Counted from the stretch's first letter, positions 1 through 9,390 are shown. The stretch: DNA of 64,000 nucleotides from Symbiodinium natans (GCA_905221605.1 CAJNDS010000058.1:534492-598491), one strand, 5' to 3'. Program-made: numbers and translations. The notes: generated by a model not told the origin, from the letters alone.

Positions 1-250
1 AACCCCCAAACCCTAACCCCTCCTTCTGTTCATAAAGCCTCCAAACCCTAAACCCTAAACCCTAAACCCCAAAACCCCAAAACCCCAAAACCCCAAACCC
101 TAACCCCCCAAACCCTGAACCCTAAACCCTAAACCCCCAACACCCCCAAACCCCAAAATCCCAAAACCCATAAAACCCCAAACCCTAACCCCCTAAACCC
201 TAAACCCTAAACCCTGAACCCTAAACCCTAAACCCCCAAAACCCCCAAAC
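1..250 (-). repeat. Telomere-like array, CCCTAAA/CCCCAAA mixed
   Basis: Degenerate C-strand heptamers and CCCCAAA/CCCCAAAA variants. The window opens inside it, so its full extent is unknown. It could be subtelomeric, but similar arrays recur for 64 kb. Confidence 0.85.
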
Positions 251-330
251 TCTTCCGGCAAGGTGCGGAGTTGGCCCACTCGTCGTTGGCGCACCGGGGG
301 TCTTCCTTCCACCACATGTAGGCCTCCCTT

Positions 331-510
331 GGCGGGGGGGGGGGGGGGGGGGAAAAGGGGGGGGAAGGGGGGAGGGGGGGGTGGAGGGGGGGCGGCGGTG
401 GTGGGGGGGTGAAGGGGGGGGGGGAGGGTGGGGGGGGAGGGTGGGGGGGGGGGGGGGAGGTGGGGTGGGTGGGGGATTGGGTGGAAGGGGGGGGGGAGGG
501 GGGAGGGAGT
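331..510 (+). repeat. Poly-G / purine-rich low-complexity tract
   Basis: Long G-runs broken by A, T or AA. Overlapping small frames here (Gly/Trp-rich) are composition artefacts. Base counts in such runs are unreliable. Confidence 0.85.
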
Positions 511-532
511 TTCAGAGAGGCTGAAGGGCCAG

Positions 533-732
533 GGTTTTGGAGCTTTGGTGTTTTGGAGTTTTGGGGTTTTGGGGCTTTGGGGCTTTGGAGTTTTGGGGCT
601 TTGGGGCTTTGGGGTTTTGGAGTTTTGGGGTTTTGGAGTTTTGGAGCTTTGGGGTTTTGGGGTTTTTGGGTTTTGGGATTTGGGGGTTTTGGGGTTTTGG
701 GGTTTCGGATGATTAGGGTTTAGGGTTTGGTG
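533..732 (+). repeat. GGGGTTTT/GGGGCTTT array
   Basis: About 180 bp of GGGGTTTT, GGAGTTTT and GGGGCTTT units of 8-9 bp, ending in TTTAGGG heptamers. It differs from neighbouring heptamer arrays and resembles G4T4-type repeats. It is flanked by a direct repeat (514-538 and 737-763). Confidence 0.8.
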
Positions 733-804
733 GGCAAGAGAGGGGCTGAAGGTCCAGGATTTTAGGGCCCTGAGAGTCGCCCTGCTATTACTCTTGTCAC
801 TGCC

Positions 805-886
805 AGGGTTTAGGGTTTAGGGTTTAGGGTTTAGGGTTTAGGGTTGAGGGTTTAGGGTTGAGGGTTTAGGGTTTAGGGTTTAGGGG
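805..886 (+). repeat. TTTAGGG array
   Basis: About eleven heptamers, two with TTGAGGG. Confidence 0.9.
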
Positions 887-1037
887 CCCAAAACCCTGAA
901 CCCGAAAACCTCAACCTTAGTTCCCCCTATCTTTCTCGCTCCCATAGCCCTGTGCTCTGGCTTAGTCTGGAAGCCTGTTGGGGGGTTCGAGCTCCTAGCC
1001 CATCCTTGCTTCTAAGGTTTAGGGGTTGGGGTTTAGG

Positions 1038-1134
1038 GTTACATGGCCACTTGGTATGGGCCCTTAGAAGGGCCCCTTTGAGGGCCCATACATCAGAACC
1101 CGTTAGGGACCATATGAAGGGCCCATGAAACTAC
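1038..1134. mobile_element. MITE family L, copy between two arrays
   Basis: TTACATGGCCACTTGGTATG to AAGGGCCCATGAAACTACC. A TTTAGGG array abuts the left side and a CCCTAAA array the right. Confidence 0.55.
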
Positions 1135-1210
1135 CCTAAACCAAAACCCTAAACCCCAAACCCTAAACCCCAAACCTCAACCCCCAAACCATCCTAAACC
1201 CTAGCTGCAA
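1133..1210 (-). repeat. Degenerate CCCTAAA array
   Basis: CCCTAAA and CCCCAAA units directly after the family L element at 1038. Confidence 0.8.
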
Positions 1211-1311
1211 TGTTAAGGGACCATGAAAAGCCCACACTTGCTGCAGCCGGCTGACCAGTAGGGTGGCGGACCCTTTCTGGCTCCCTGGAGCAAGGGCCGA
1301 AGGTTTAGGGT

Positions 1312-1385
1312 TTAGGGTTTAGGGTTTAGGGTTTAGGGGTTAGGGTTTGGGGTTTAGGGTTTAGGGTTTAGGTTTAGGGTTTCGG
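1312..1385 (+). repeat. TTTAGGG array
   Basis: About ten units, slightly degenerate. A reverse-orientation short array lies at 1460-1495. Confidence 0.85.
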
Positions 1386-1669
1386 GTGTGGAGAAACTCT
1401 GCAGAGGTTCCGGAGTTGTTGGGGGGTGGGGACGTCTGCAGCCATGAAAACCCTAATTAAACTCTGACTCCGAAACCCTAAACCCTAAACCCCCAATCCG
1501 CAGCAGGTCAGCAACCAGTCGTGCCACGTTGGAGAAAACTCTTGCCTGCACCCAAGCCTTAAAGACCCCAAACATGTGGCGCGGGTAGTGTTGTTAGCAG
1601 CCCCAGTCCCTCCCTAAACCCCAAAACTGGAAAAAAAAGAACTAAGTCTAAACTCCAAACCCTAGCCTA

Positions 1670-1850
1670 TAAACCTTAAACCCGAAACCCCAAACCCCAA
1701 ACCCCAAACCCTAAACCCTAAACCAAACCCTCAGAGGCACCAAGGAAGCAGACTGTGTCGACTCATACCTGAGCAAACCCTAAACCGTAAACCCTAAACC
1801 CCAAACGCAAAACCCTAAACCCCTCAAAAACCTAAATCCCCCTAAGCCCA
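1670..1850 (-). repeat. Two degenerate CCCTAAA/CCCCAAA arrays
   Basis: 1676-1735 and 1775-1850, separated by about 40 bp of non-repeat sequence. Confidence 0.75.
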
Positions 1851-1907
1851 ATCTCCTCCCCGGACAAAAAAAACCTAAAACAAATCCTAGCCTGAAACCC
1901 GAAACTT

Positions 1908-2003
1908 GGGATGTTCCCCCTTATACCAAAACAGTCCTTCCTAGGCGTTAGAGTAGGGGGTACTCTAATCCCTACTAACAGTTAGGAACAGGGGGAACAT
2001 CCC
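1908..2003. mobile_element. MITE family C, copy 1
   Basis: The inverted ends GGGATGTTCCCCC and GGGGGAACATCCC surround a second internal hairpin (GTACTCTAATCCC region). It shares its ends and the TAATCCC core with 14088 and 54496. Confidence 0.75.
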
Positions 2004-2127
2004 GAACACGAAACGCTTACACCCCCTAAGATCCTAAACCCGAAGCCCTTGAAGCCGAGAGCCCAAAAACCAGGACCTCCTCAACCCTCCAACCCTAAAC
2101 CCTCCAACCCTTAAAGCCTAACCCGAC

Positions 2128-2169
2128 CCTCCCCCCCCCCCCCCCCCCCAAAAAAAAAAAAAAAAAAAA
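2128..2169. repeat. Poly-C followed by poly-A tract
   Basis: About 22 C then about 20 A. The same C-run/A-run compound occurs at 16736, 29036 and 54435. Confidence 0.85.
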
Positions 2170-2289
2170 GTTTAACAAAAAACTTCTGAACACCCCACCA
2201 AAAAACACAATACAAGAAAACAACAAGAATAAACAACGAGGCCCTGAACTCTATACAGCCCTAAGCCCCTCCATACAAAGCCTAAGGCC

Positions 2290-2400
2290 AAAAAACCCTA
2301 AACCCCAAGTCCCTAAACCCTAAACCCTAAAACCTAAACCCTAAACCCTGAGCCCTAAAACCCTAAACCCTAAACCCTAAACCCTATCCCCATAACGCCC
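2290..2400 (-). repeat. CCCTAAA array
   Basis: Mostly perfect heptamers with CCCCAAG and CCCTGAG variants. Confidence 0.8.
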
Positions 2401-2481
2401 AAGAAACCCTGAGCCCCAAAACCCGCCGAGGATCCTCCGACTCGCTGAAGCTTCCTGCAATTGTCAAGAGCTGCGGTTGAG

Positions 2482-2605
2482 AGTTTAGGGTTTAGTGTTT
2501 AGGGTTCAGGGTTTAGGGTTCAGGGTTTAGGGTTTAGGGTTTAGGGTTTGGGGTTTAGGGTTTAGGATTTAGGGTTCTGGGTTTAGGGTTTAAGGTTTCA
2601 GCTCT
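2482..2605 (+). repeat. TTTAGGG array
   Basis: About sixteen units, opposite to the array 80 bp upstream. Degenerate units trail to about 2720. Confidence 0.85.
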
Positions 2606-2771
2606 TCTGGGTTTTGTGTAAGGGTCGAGGGTATGGGGAGTTTCGGGATTAGGGCTTAGGGTTGAGTGTTTAGGGTTGAGTGCTTAGGGAGTTTAGGGAG
2701 CTTAGGGTTTGGGCTTGAGGGTTCTTAAGCTTTGAGGGATTCAGTTCCGAGCCGTGCTTGCGACTTCTTTG

Positions 2772-2833
2772 TGGTTTAGGGTTTAGGGTTTAGGGTTTAG
2801 GGTTTAGGGTTTAGGGTTTCGGGTTTAGGGTTA
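2772..2833 (+). repeat. TTTAGGG array
   Basis: About eight units ending in TTATGG. Shorter tracts follow at 2957-3008 and 3158-3188. Confidence 0.85.
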
Positions 2834-3189
2834 TGGAGTTCGGCACCTCAATCTCCCCCTGTATCAGCCAGAAAGGGAATCGATAGCTGGATGCGCGATT
2901 GGGACTCTCCCGCAAACAGCATGGAGCTGGACGTCCCTGATATCGGAGTGCTTGGCTTAGGGTCAGGGTTTTAGGGCTTTAGGGTTCTAGGGTTTAGGGT
3001 TTAGGGTTAGTAGTTCCCAAAACGCATTCTGCTATATACGACCTTTGCGCGAACGCTAAGTTGAACCGCCGTCGCGAGAGACATCGCCACTGGGGAGCCG
3101 GAGGGGACGCCGCGAACTGGCAGTTGAAAGCCCTTCCACGTAACGTTAACAGGTTTATAGGGTTTAGGGTTCAGGGTTTCGGGTTTATG

Positions 3190-3639
3190 TGCGCATGCAG
3201 ATAGGCTCAGATAGGGAGTCCAAAACCCAGATATTCCCTTCTAGGAGCTTAGAGGTTTACAAGCTTCGGGTCTTAAGGATTGGGCTGACTTGCAGCTTGC
3301 GTTTGGGCGGGGGGGGGGGGAAGGTGGGAAGGTAGCTTAAGGTTCTTGGCTTTTGGAGGGGAGGTTTAGGGGTTGGGGCACTTTTCCTGAATAAGGAAAC
3401 CCAAAAAGTTTACAGTGCAACTATTGGCTAGGCAAGTCATAGGCTGACGGGTGAAACTGACACGCGGCCAGTTCGCTCGAAATTGCCATTGAATTGCGCG
3501 TGCTCCTAGACCCTAAACTCCTTCCGAAATTTCTGTAACAGACAGATTCTCTTCAGCAAGGACGAAGGGAATCCTACCTGAGACACGAATGACTTCGCAC
3601 AACAAAGCACCTAAATACCCGTCACACACCGCACAAATT
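3190..3639. other. Low-repeat spacer
   Basis: No convincing ORF or RNA gene. It contains one G-run (3310-3320), a few TTAGG-like traces and otherwise unique-looking mixed sequence up to the family E element. Confidence 0.5.
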
Positions 3640-3829
3640 CTAGACCCGAGAGTAACCTAGGAACACAAAAGGGTGCGCTTTTTGGATTAAGTGGGCTTAG
3701 AACGGAGCATAAACCCTAAGCCCTAAGCCCTAAGCCCTAAGCCCTAAGCCCTAAACCCTAAACCCTAAACCCCAAACCCCAAACCCCAAACCCCCCAAAA
3801 AAGGAATAACGGCCGACTCTGGGTCCCAG
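3640..3829. mobile_element. MITE family E split by a telomeric array
   Basis: The left half (CTAGACCCGAGAGTAACCTA through CTTTTTGGATTAAG) ends near 3710. A CCCTAAG/CCCTAAA/CCCCAAA array follows. The right half resumes at AAAAAAGGAATAACGGCCGA and ends GGGTCCCAG. Confidence 0.7.
3711..3797 (-). repeat. CCCTAAG then CCCTAAA then CCCCAAA array
   Basis: About six CCCTAAG units, then CCCTAAA, then CCCCAAA: three variants in blocks. It lies inside the family E element 3640-3829. Confidence 0.85.
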
Positions 3830-3859
3830 ACTTCGAGTTCCTGAAGCCCCCTAGGCCCT

Positions 3860-3967
3860 AGGCCTCAAAGCCCTCTAAACCCTCAACCTTAAATCCTAAA
3901 CCCTAAACCCTAAACCCTAAACCCTAAACCCTAAACCCTAAACCCTAAACCCTAAACCCTAAACCCT
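3860..3967 (-). repeat. CCCTAAA array
   Basis: About ten perfect heptamers after a degenerate lead-in. Confidence 0.9.
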
Positions 3968-4062
3968 TTGGGGTTGAAAGTGAGGAGGGCCTATGAACTG
4001 CAGGCCCAGAGGTAACAGGAAGGACATGAGGATGGCACCTGGACAGGGTTTGCAGGAGTCTG

Positions 4063-4137
4063 GGTTTTAGGGTTTAGGGTTTAGGGTTTAGGGTTTAGGG
4101 TTTAGGGTTTAGGGTTTAGGGTTTAGGGTTTAGGATT
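4063..4137 (+). repeat. TTTAGGG array
   Basis: About ten perfect units, facing the opposite way from 3860-3967 about 100 bp away. Confidence 0.9.
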
Positions 4138-4393
4138 AAAATGTAGGGTTTTCGGGATTCAGGGGTGCTAAGTATCCGTAGGGTTTTGGGGCTGTTGGGG
4201 GAGGAGGCTTCGGGGGCTTGCCTAGGAAGCTGCAACAAACCCTTGAAATCATCCCGGCCCCCCTTTCCCCGTAATAGTGAAGATATACTATTGGGCATGG
4301 GAGTATTTAAAATCAAAGAGGGTAGGGGAGGGGTTTAATCTTAGGGGGGAAGGGACTAACCATGAATCTAAGGAGGGTTCAGGGCTCAGAGCT

Positions 4394-4540
4394 CTGAGTT
4401 CAGGGATTACCTAAACCCTAAACCTCAAACCTGAGTTCAGGGAATACCTAAACCCTAAACCTCAAACCCCAAACCCCAAATCCCCAAACCCTAAACCCTA
4501 AACCCTAAACCCCAAACCCCAAACCCTAAACCCTAAACCG
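4394..4540 (-). repeat. CCCTAAA array with duplicated non-telomeric segment
   Basis: CTGAGTTCAGGGATTACC at 4394 and CTGAGTTCAGGGAATACC at 4431 bracket CCTAAACCCTAAACCTC. A longer array follows to 4540. Confidence 0.85.
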
Positions 4541-4657
4541 GCTTGGGGCTTGCAATTTTGCCCAAGGGGCAAGGCAGGCTTCCTATCTCCTGCCAAGTCT
4601 TCTGGATGTAGTAAGGCCTCGGCAAGGGTTGACAGTTTAGGTCTTGGGTTACGCAGC

Positions 4658-4735
4658 CCTCAACCCTCAACCCTAAACCCTCAACCCTAAACCCTAAACC
4701 CTAATAACCCGAAACCCTAAACCCTGAACCGAAAC
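4658..4735 (-). repeat. CCCTAAA/CCCTCAA array
   Basis: Mixed CCCTCAA and CCCTAAA units. Confidence 0.8.
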
Positions 4736-4807
4736 CCAGACTCTGGCTCTGGTTGCGGTTCAGGGAATTAGGTTCAGGGTTAGGGTATCATGTAGGGGTT
4801 TAGGGTT

Positions 4808-5118
4808 TAATGTTGGACCCTCTTTACTGTGTAGGGCCCCCCCCCCCCCCCCCCCCCCCCTGAACAGTCGAGGCGTGGATGGGAGCCTGATTACACGGCC
4901 CCGGGGGCTTATATGATTTCAATAGGGAGGAGTTTAGATAGGTTTAAAAGGGGCAGCGATGCCCGGTTATCTTTTTTAAAGGCGCGCCACGTGGAATTTT
5001 CTTACGGCGCCCGGACGGTTTGACTTTAAAGAGGACCCCGCAAACAATCAGGGGGTCCTGAATAATTCGGCCAAATTGACTTTAAAGAGGAGGCCCTACT
5101 AAAGAGGGTCCAACATTA
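4808..5118. mobile_element. MITE family D, 311 bp, nested in a telomeric array
   Basis: The ends TAATGTTGGACCCTCTTTA and TAAAGAGGGTCCAACATTA are inverted, and inversion continues into TAGGGCC. Heptamers flank both sides, with GGGTT as a possible 5-bp duplication. The interior has a C-run, GGCGCGCC and two GACTTTAAAGAGG motifs. No ORF. Confidence 0.75.
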
Positions 5119-5374
5119 GGGTTTAGTGGTTTAGGGTTTAGGGTTCAAGGGTGGTGTAGGGGGCTTAGGGTGTCTGTGCAGGGTTCCAAACCTTACAGTA
5201 GGGCTGGAGGACTCTTCTGCGCCGCGATTCGCTGGTCAATCGCCTGATTCAACAGGTCTTCAGGGGATGAGGCCAGTAACTTTTGCAACGCTTTGTTCTT
5301 GGACTTTGCATCTGAGGCTTGCTTGTCGCGCTTCTTGTGGATAGCAAGTGCAGCAGATTGGACATCAAGACTAC

Positions 5375-5700
5375 CCCAACCCCAAACCCTAAACCCCAAA
5401 CCCCAAACCCCAAACCCCAAACCCCAAACCCCAAACCTGAAACCCCAAACCCCAAACCCTCAACCCTCAACCCCAAACCCTGAACGCCAAACCCTAAACC
5501 CCAAATCACAAAAACCCAAAACCCAAACCCTAAACCCCGTAACCCCAAACTCTAAACCCCTAAAACCCTAAACCCTAAACCCCAAGACCCCAACCCTAAA
5601 GCCCTAAAACCCCAAACCCAAAACCCTCAACCCTAAAACCTTGAAACCCTAAACCCCTAAACCCAAAACCCTAAAGCCTAAACCCCAAACCCTAAACCCT
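5375..5700 (-). repeat. CCCCAAA-rich array
   Basis: Runs of CCCCAAA (5391-5450) grade into CCCTAAA/CCCTAAAA variants. Overlapping small frames (NPKPQTP- or FGVWGLG-type) are translations of the repeat. Confidence 0.85.
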
Positions 5701-5932
5701 ATAAAAACCCTATAAGCCCTAGAAAAACCTGATAAACCCTATAGGAACCTTATAAACCCTTTCAAAACCTTATAAACCCTATTAAAAAGAAAAAAACCTT
5801 ATAAACCCTACAAAAAGCAAAAACACCTTATAAACCCCAATTAAAAAAAAACCTTATAAACCCTATCAAAAAGAAAAAAACCTTAGAACCCCTGTAAAAA
5901 AAAAAAAAACCTTATAAACCCTCAATAGGAAA
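5697..5932. repeat. Degenerate tandem repeat, ACCTTATAAACCCT plus A-rich spacer
   Basis: About eight units of roughly 25-40 bp. Each has CCTTATAAACCC(T) followed by an A-rich stretch such as ATTAAAAAGAAAAAA. Confidence 0.8.
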
Positions 5933-5974
5933 CCGCGTGCCGACTCCGAGAGGCGTGTCCGCCTCGTCCTTGAA

Positions 5975-6655
5975 CTGCCGCTCCTTGGGGTTTGGGGTTT
6001 GAGGGTTTTGGGGGTTTGGGGTTTAGGGTTTGGGGGTTTGGGGTTTAGGGTTTAGGGTTTAGGGTTTGGGGTTTAGGGTTTAGGGTTTGGGGTTTGGGGT
6101 TTGGAGTTTGGGGGTTTGGGGGTTTGGGGGTTTAGGGTTTAGGGTTTAGGGTTTGGGGTTTCAGGTTTGGTTTCAGGTTTGGGGGTTTGGGGGTTTGGGG
6201 TTTGGGGTTTTTGGGGGTTTAGGGTTTAGGGTTTGGGGTTTGGGGGGTTTGGGGGTTTGAGGTTTGGGGTTTCAGGTTTGGGGTTTCAGGTTTGGGGTTT
6301 AGGGTTTAGGGTTTGGGGTTTAGGGTTTAGGGTTTGGGGTTTGGGGTTTAGGGTTTAGGGTTTGAGGGTTTGGGGGTTTGGGGTTTGGGGTTTGGGGTTT
6401 AGGGTTTAGGGTTTGGGGTTTAGGGTTTGGGGTTTGGGTTTTGGGTTTGGGGTTTGGGGTTTAGGGTTTGGGGTTTGGGGTTTGGGGTTTAGGGTTTGGG
6501 GTGTTTGTTTTGGGGTTTAGGAATTAGGGTTTTGGGTTTCAGGTTTGGGGTTTTGGGTTTGGGGTTTTCGGTTTGGGGTTCGGGTTTAGGGTTTGTGGTT
6601 TAGGGTTTCAGGTTTGGGGTTTGGGGTTTAGGGTTTTGGGTTTAGGGTTATAGAC
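5975..6655 (+). repeat. TTTGGGG/TTTAGGG mixed array, longest of the window
   Basis: About 680 bp of alternating TTTGGGG, TTTGGGGG, TTTAGGG and TTTCAGG units, with no long homogeneous block. Confidence 0.9.
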
Positions 6656-6819
6656 CTTAGTTGAAGGCTTTTGGGGTCTTGTAGGGCGTAGTTCTTTTGC
6701 CACACTGTCTTTGAAGATTAAGCCCCATGTCCAAAAAACACAATGCAGAGGGAATGCGCAACATTAAGCCGCCACCTGGTCGTTTAGGGGTTCGGGGTTT
6801 AGGATCGGCACACCTAGAT

Positions 6820-6925
6820 GCCAAACCCTACGCCCTGAACCCTCAATCCTGAACCCTAAACCCTAAACCCTAAACCCCAAACCCTAAACCCCAAACCCTA
6901 AACCCTAAACCCTAAACCCTAAGCC
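6820..6925 (-). repeat. CCCTAAA array
   Basis: Heptamers with CCCCAAA and CCCTGAA variants. Confidence 0.85.
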
Positions 6926-7243
6926 TCTGAGCTAAGGTTGAGGGCTTTGGGCTTTCAGGCATCCTTTGGCAATTGGGATTGTTGGGTTCGATATTTCAGC
7001 TTTCCACTCCAGCATCCCGAAGAATTATCAATACATTCCTTTATGGGATGCACTGGAAACGACAGCAGAATTCACACTCTTATTGAAGAGGCTTCTATGT
7101 CAGGTGTGCGAGGCGTGGGCGGCGGGGTCAGAGTCACGGGGACACAGTGTAAGGGCCGTGCACCTATACCCAAAACCCTCTCAACTTCAACAGGAGACGG
7201 CCCTGTGCGCTGTTTGGTCTTGCCTATCAGACATGCTTGGCAA
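6926..7243. other. Spacer with two overlapping open frames
   Basis: Frames starting at 6938 (103 codons) and 6966 (96 codons) overlap on the plus strand and run into telomeric repeats at their ends. Neither resembles a known family; coding is not supported. Confidence 0.4.
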
Positions 7244-7293
7244 CCCTAAACCCTAGACCCTAGACCCTAGACCCTAAACCCTAAACCCTAAAC
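7244..7293 (-). repeat. CCCTAAA/CCCTAGA array
   Basis: Three CCCTAGA units within CCCTAAA units. Confidence 0.85.
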
Positions 7294-7407
7294 TCTGAAG
7301 ATCTTAACCATTCAGCCAGCAGCCTGGATCATCTCGCGTCTCAGAGAAGAGTCGGCCCATTCAAGCCGAAGATATCAAAGCAAGAAACTTGATATATAAT
7401 GCATTTA

Positions 7408-7506
7408 GGAGTACATATATATATATATGTATATATATGTATATATATATACACATATATATATATGCATACACACAAATGTATATGTGTATATATATAT
7501 ATATAA
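7408..7506. repeat. TA/CA-rich microsatellite
   Basis: TATATATG and ACACATATAT stretches, strikingly AT-rich in this GC-moderate window. Tyr/Ile-rich small frames across it are artefacts. Confidence 0.9.
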
Positions 7507-7627
7507 TAACTTTGTTTGTTTTCGTGGGAGAGCAAGAAAAAGTTGAGATGGGCGTCGCACACGATCGAGCCGAAGTCACTGAGGACCAGGTAGATGAAGA
7601 CCTCCCAGATCCCGTGCTACTGGGTGG

Positions 7628-7697
7628 CCCTAAACCCTAAACCCTAAACCCTAAACTCTAAACCCTCAACCCTCCCTGTTTCCTAAACCCTAAACCC
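7628..7697 (-). repeat. CCCTAAA array
   Basis: Two short blocks separated by CCCTCCCTGTTTCC. It abuts a family E fragment. Confidence 0.85.
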
Positions 7698-7785
7698 ATT
7701 AGCCTAGGAGCAAAAGGGTGTCCCCTGCTTTGCTGAATTGGGAGGAACCCGAACCTTGAAAAAAACGGCTTCAGGGCCCTTGGCT
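7695..7785. mobile_element. MITE family E fragment next to a telomeric array
   Basis: AGCCTAGGAGCAAAAGGGTG and later GGAACCCGAACCTTGAAAAA match family E. The expected left end is missing, and a CCCTAAA array lies directly upstream. Confidence 0.5.
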
Positions 7786-7802
7786 TCGAAGGGGGGGGCG
7801 GA

Positions 7803-7905
7803 GTTAGGGTTAAGGGTTTAGGGTTTAGGGTTAAGGGTTAAGGGTTAAGGGTTAAGGGTTTAGGGTTTGGGGGTTTAGGGTTAAGGGTTTCGGGGTTTAG
7901 GGTTT
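7803..7905 (+). repeat. TTAAGGG/TTTAGGG array
   Basis: Contains a block of the variant GGGTTAA. Confidence 0.85.
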
Positions 7906-7993
7906 GGGGTGGACCCCAAGAACCCATAGGCCTAATCCAGCCTCCACCCCTGCACTCGAGGCCCTGAGAGTTTTGCGCCCTGAGCCCTAACCC

Positions 7994-8300
7994 CTAGACC
8001 CAAGAGTGGCCTAACGAAGAATAAAACAGAGTTTAGGGTTTGGGGTTTAGGGTTATAGTTTATGGTTTTTTGAGTTTACGTTTTCGGGGTTCAGGGTGAC
8101 GCAAGAGAAACCTCGGAATAAACAGGGTGCCCGTTTGGTTTAAGGGCTTGTAAGGAAACCTACACCCGGCAAGAAGAGTCAAAATGATAATCCCTGTTGG
8201 GGCACTCTACGTATTAGGTGCTGTGTTATAATAGGGATCCAAAAAGGGACCGCAATCTTGACAACAACTCAATAAGAGCCCACTCTAGGTCCTCGACCCT
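7994..8300. mobile_element. MITE family E with an internal telomere-like insert and duplication
   Basis: The left end CTAGACCCAAGAGTGGCC pairs with GAGCCCACTCTAGGTCCTCG. A degenerate TTTAGGG tract (8031-8100) sits inside. Element sequence is repeated on both sides of it (8001-8029 and 8102-8125). Confidence 0.65.
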
Positions 8301-8385
8301 TATGGGCTGCAACATGGCCCCAAAAACTTTGCTTAGCATGGATGTTAGAGGATGCACAAAGACCTTTAAACAAAGCCCCCCTTGA

Positions 8386-8540
8386 GAGTTTAGGGGGTTA
8401 GGGCTTCAGGGGATTAGGGGTTTAGGGCTTTAGGGGATTAGGGGTTTAGGGTTTAGGGCTTTAGGGTTTTGGGGGTTTAGGGGTTTAGGGCTTTAGGGGT
8501 TTAGGGTTTAGGGTCTAGGGTTTAAGGGTTTAAGGGTTTA
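8386..8540 (+). repeat. Degenerate TTTAGGG/TTTAGGGC/TTTAGGGG array
   Basis: Units of 7-10 bp with frequent CTTTAGGGGATTAGGGG patterns. Confidence 0.8.
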
Positions 8541-8647
8541 GGCCGAGCAGCATATATCATGCCCTTGAACATGTCACTGTTCTCGCTCGTCTCGCTCTCG
8601 GCGTCAGAGCCCATGACGCAGGCCTCACGGCATTCGGGGATGTCTGA

Positions 8648-8800
8648 CTAGGGTTTAGGGTTTAGGGTTTAGGGTTTAGGGTTTAGGGTTTAGGGTTTAG
8701 GGTTTAGGGTTTAGGGTTTAGGGTTTAGGGTTTAGGGTTTAGGGTTTGGGGTTTAGGGTTTAGGGTCTAGGGGTTAGGGTTTAGGGTTGAGGGTTTGGGG
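8648..8800 (+). repeat. TTTAGGG array
   Basis: At least fifteen perfect units, then degenerate copies. Confidence 0.9.
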
Positions 8801-9162
8801 TGCAGGGGTTTCCGGATTGTGGCTAGGGTTTCGGATTTGGGGTTTACAGCTTTGCGGTTTATCGGGTTAAACAGGAAAAGCCGTAGAAAGGTACAGGGTG
8901 CAGGCTAGGTGTTGGGGCTACTCAGGGGTTTATGGCTTTAAGGCTTCAAGGATTTAGGGTTTAGGGTAGGCCACGTGCGAGTGCTTGACTGGGCCCCAAA
9001 GCCCTTCATGCCTTCACGCAGCCAAGCTCAGCAACTTAAAGCCAAGCCCAGCATGACGCGCCTGCGGCAAGGTGTAGTTTGTGGCCTTGCGCACATCAGC
9101 CCTAAACCCTAACCCAATGACTCAAGAGTTGCCATGCTGAAAAATATGGCCGAGAAAACCCT

Positions 9163-9228
9163 AAACCACCAAACCCCTAAAACCCTAAAACCCTTAAACC
9201 CTAAACCCTAAACCCTAAACCCCTAAAG
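9163..9228 (-). repeat. CCCTAAA array
   Basis: Includes CCCTAAAA and CCCCTAAA variants at its edges. Confidence 0.85.
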
Positions 9229-9321
9229 CACAAAGGAAAACAAAAGGCTACCACGGGGTCCTAGACCTGTAGGAGCCAAGTCCACAGCTACCTGCTACTT
9301 TTGGCGTTGCTGGCTAGAGAA

Positions 9322-9390
9322 GGTTTAGGGTTTAGGGTTTAGGGTTTAGGGTTTAGGGTTTAGGGTTTAGGGTTTAGGGTTTAGGGTTCG
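9322..9390 (+). repeat. TTTAGGG array
   Basis: About ten perfect units. GTTGCTGGC and GTTGCAGGC lie outside its two ends. Confidence 0.9.

Noticed and set aside
1-250. True chromosome end at the window start
   Set aside because: Degenerate, mixed units and continuing non-telomeric sequence look like the internal arrays seen throughout; no terminal homogeneous tract is visible.
409-723. Gly/Trp/Phe-rich overlapping ORFs
   Set aside because: Translations of poly-G and GGGGTTTT repeat in two frames.
984-1000. GGGTTCGAGCTCC as a tRNA T-arm
   Set aside because: No matching acceptor, D or anticodon arms around it.
3880-3967. CRISPR array
   Set aside because: The units are contiguous 7-mers without spacers: telomeric repeats.
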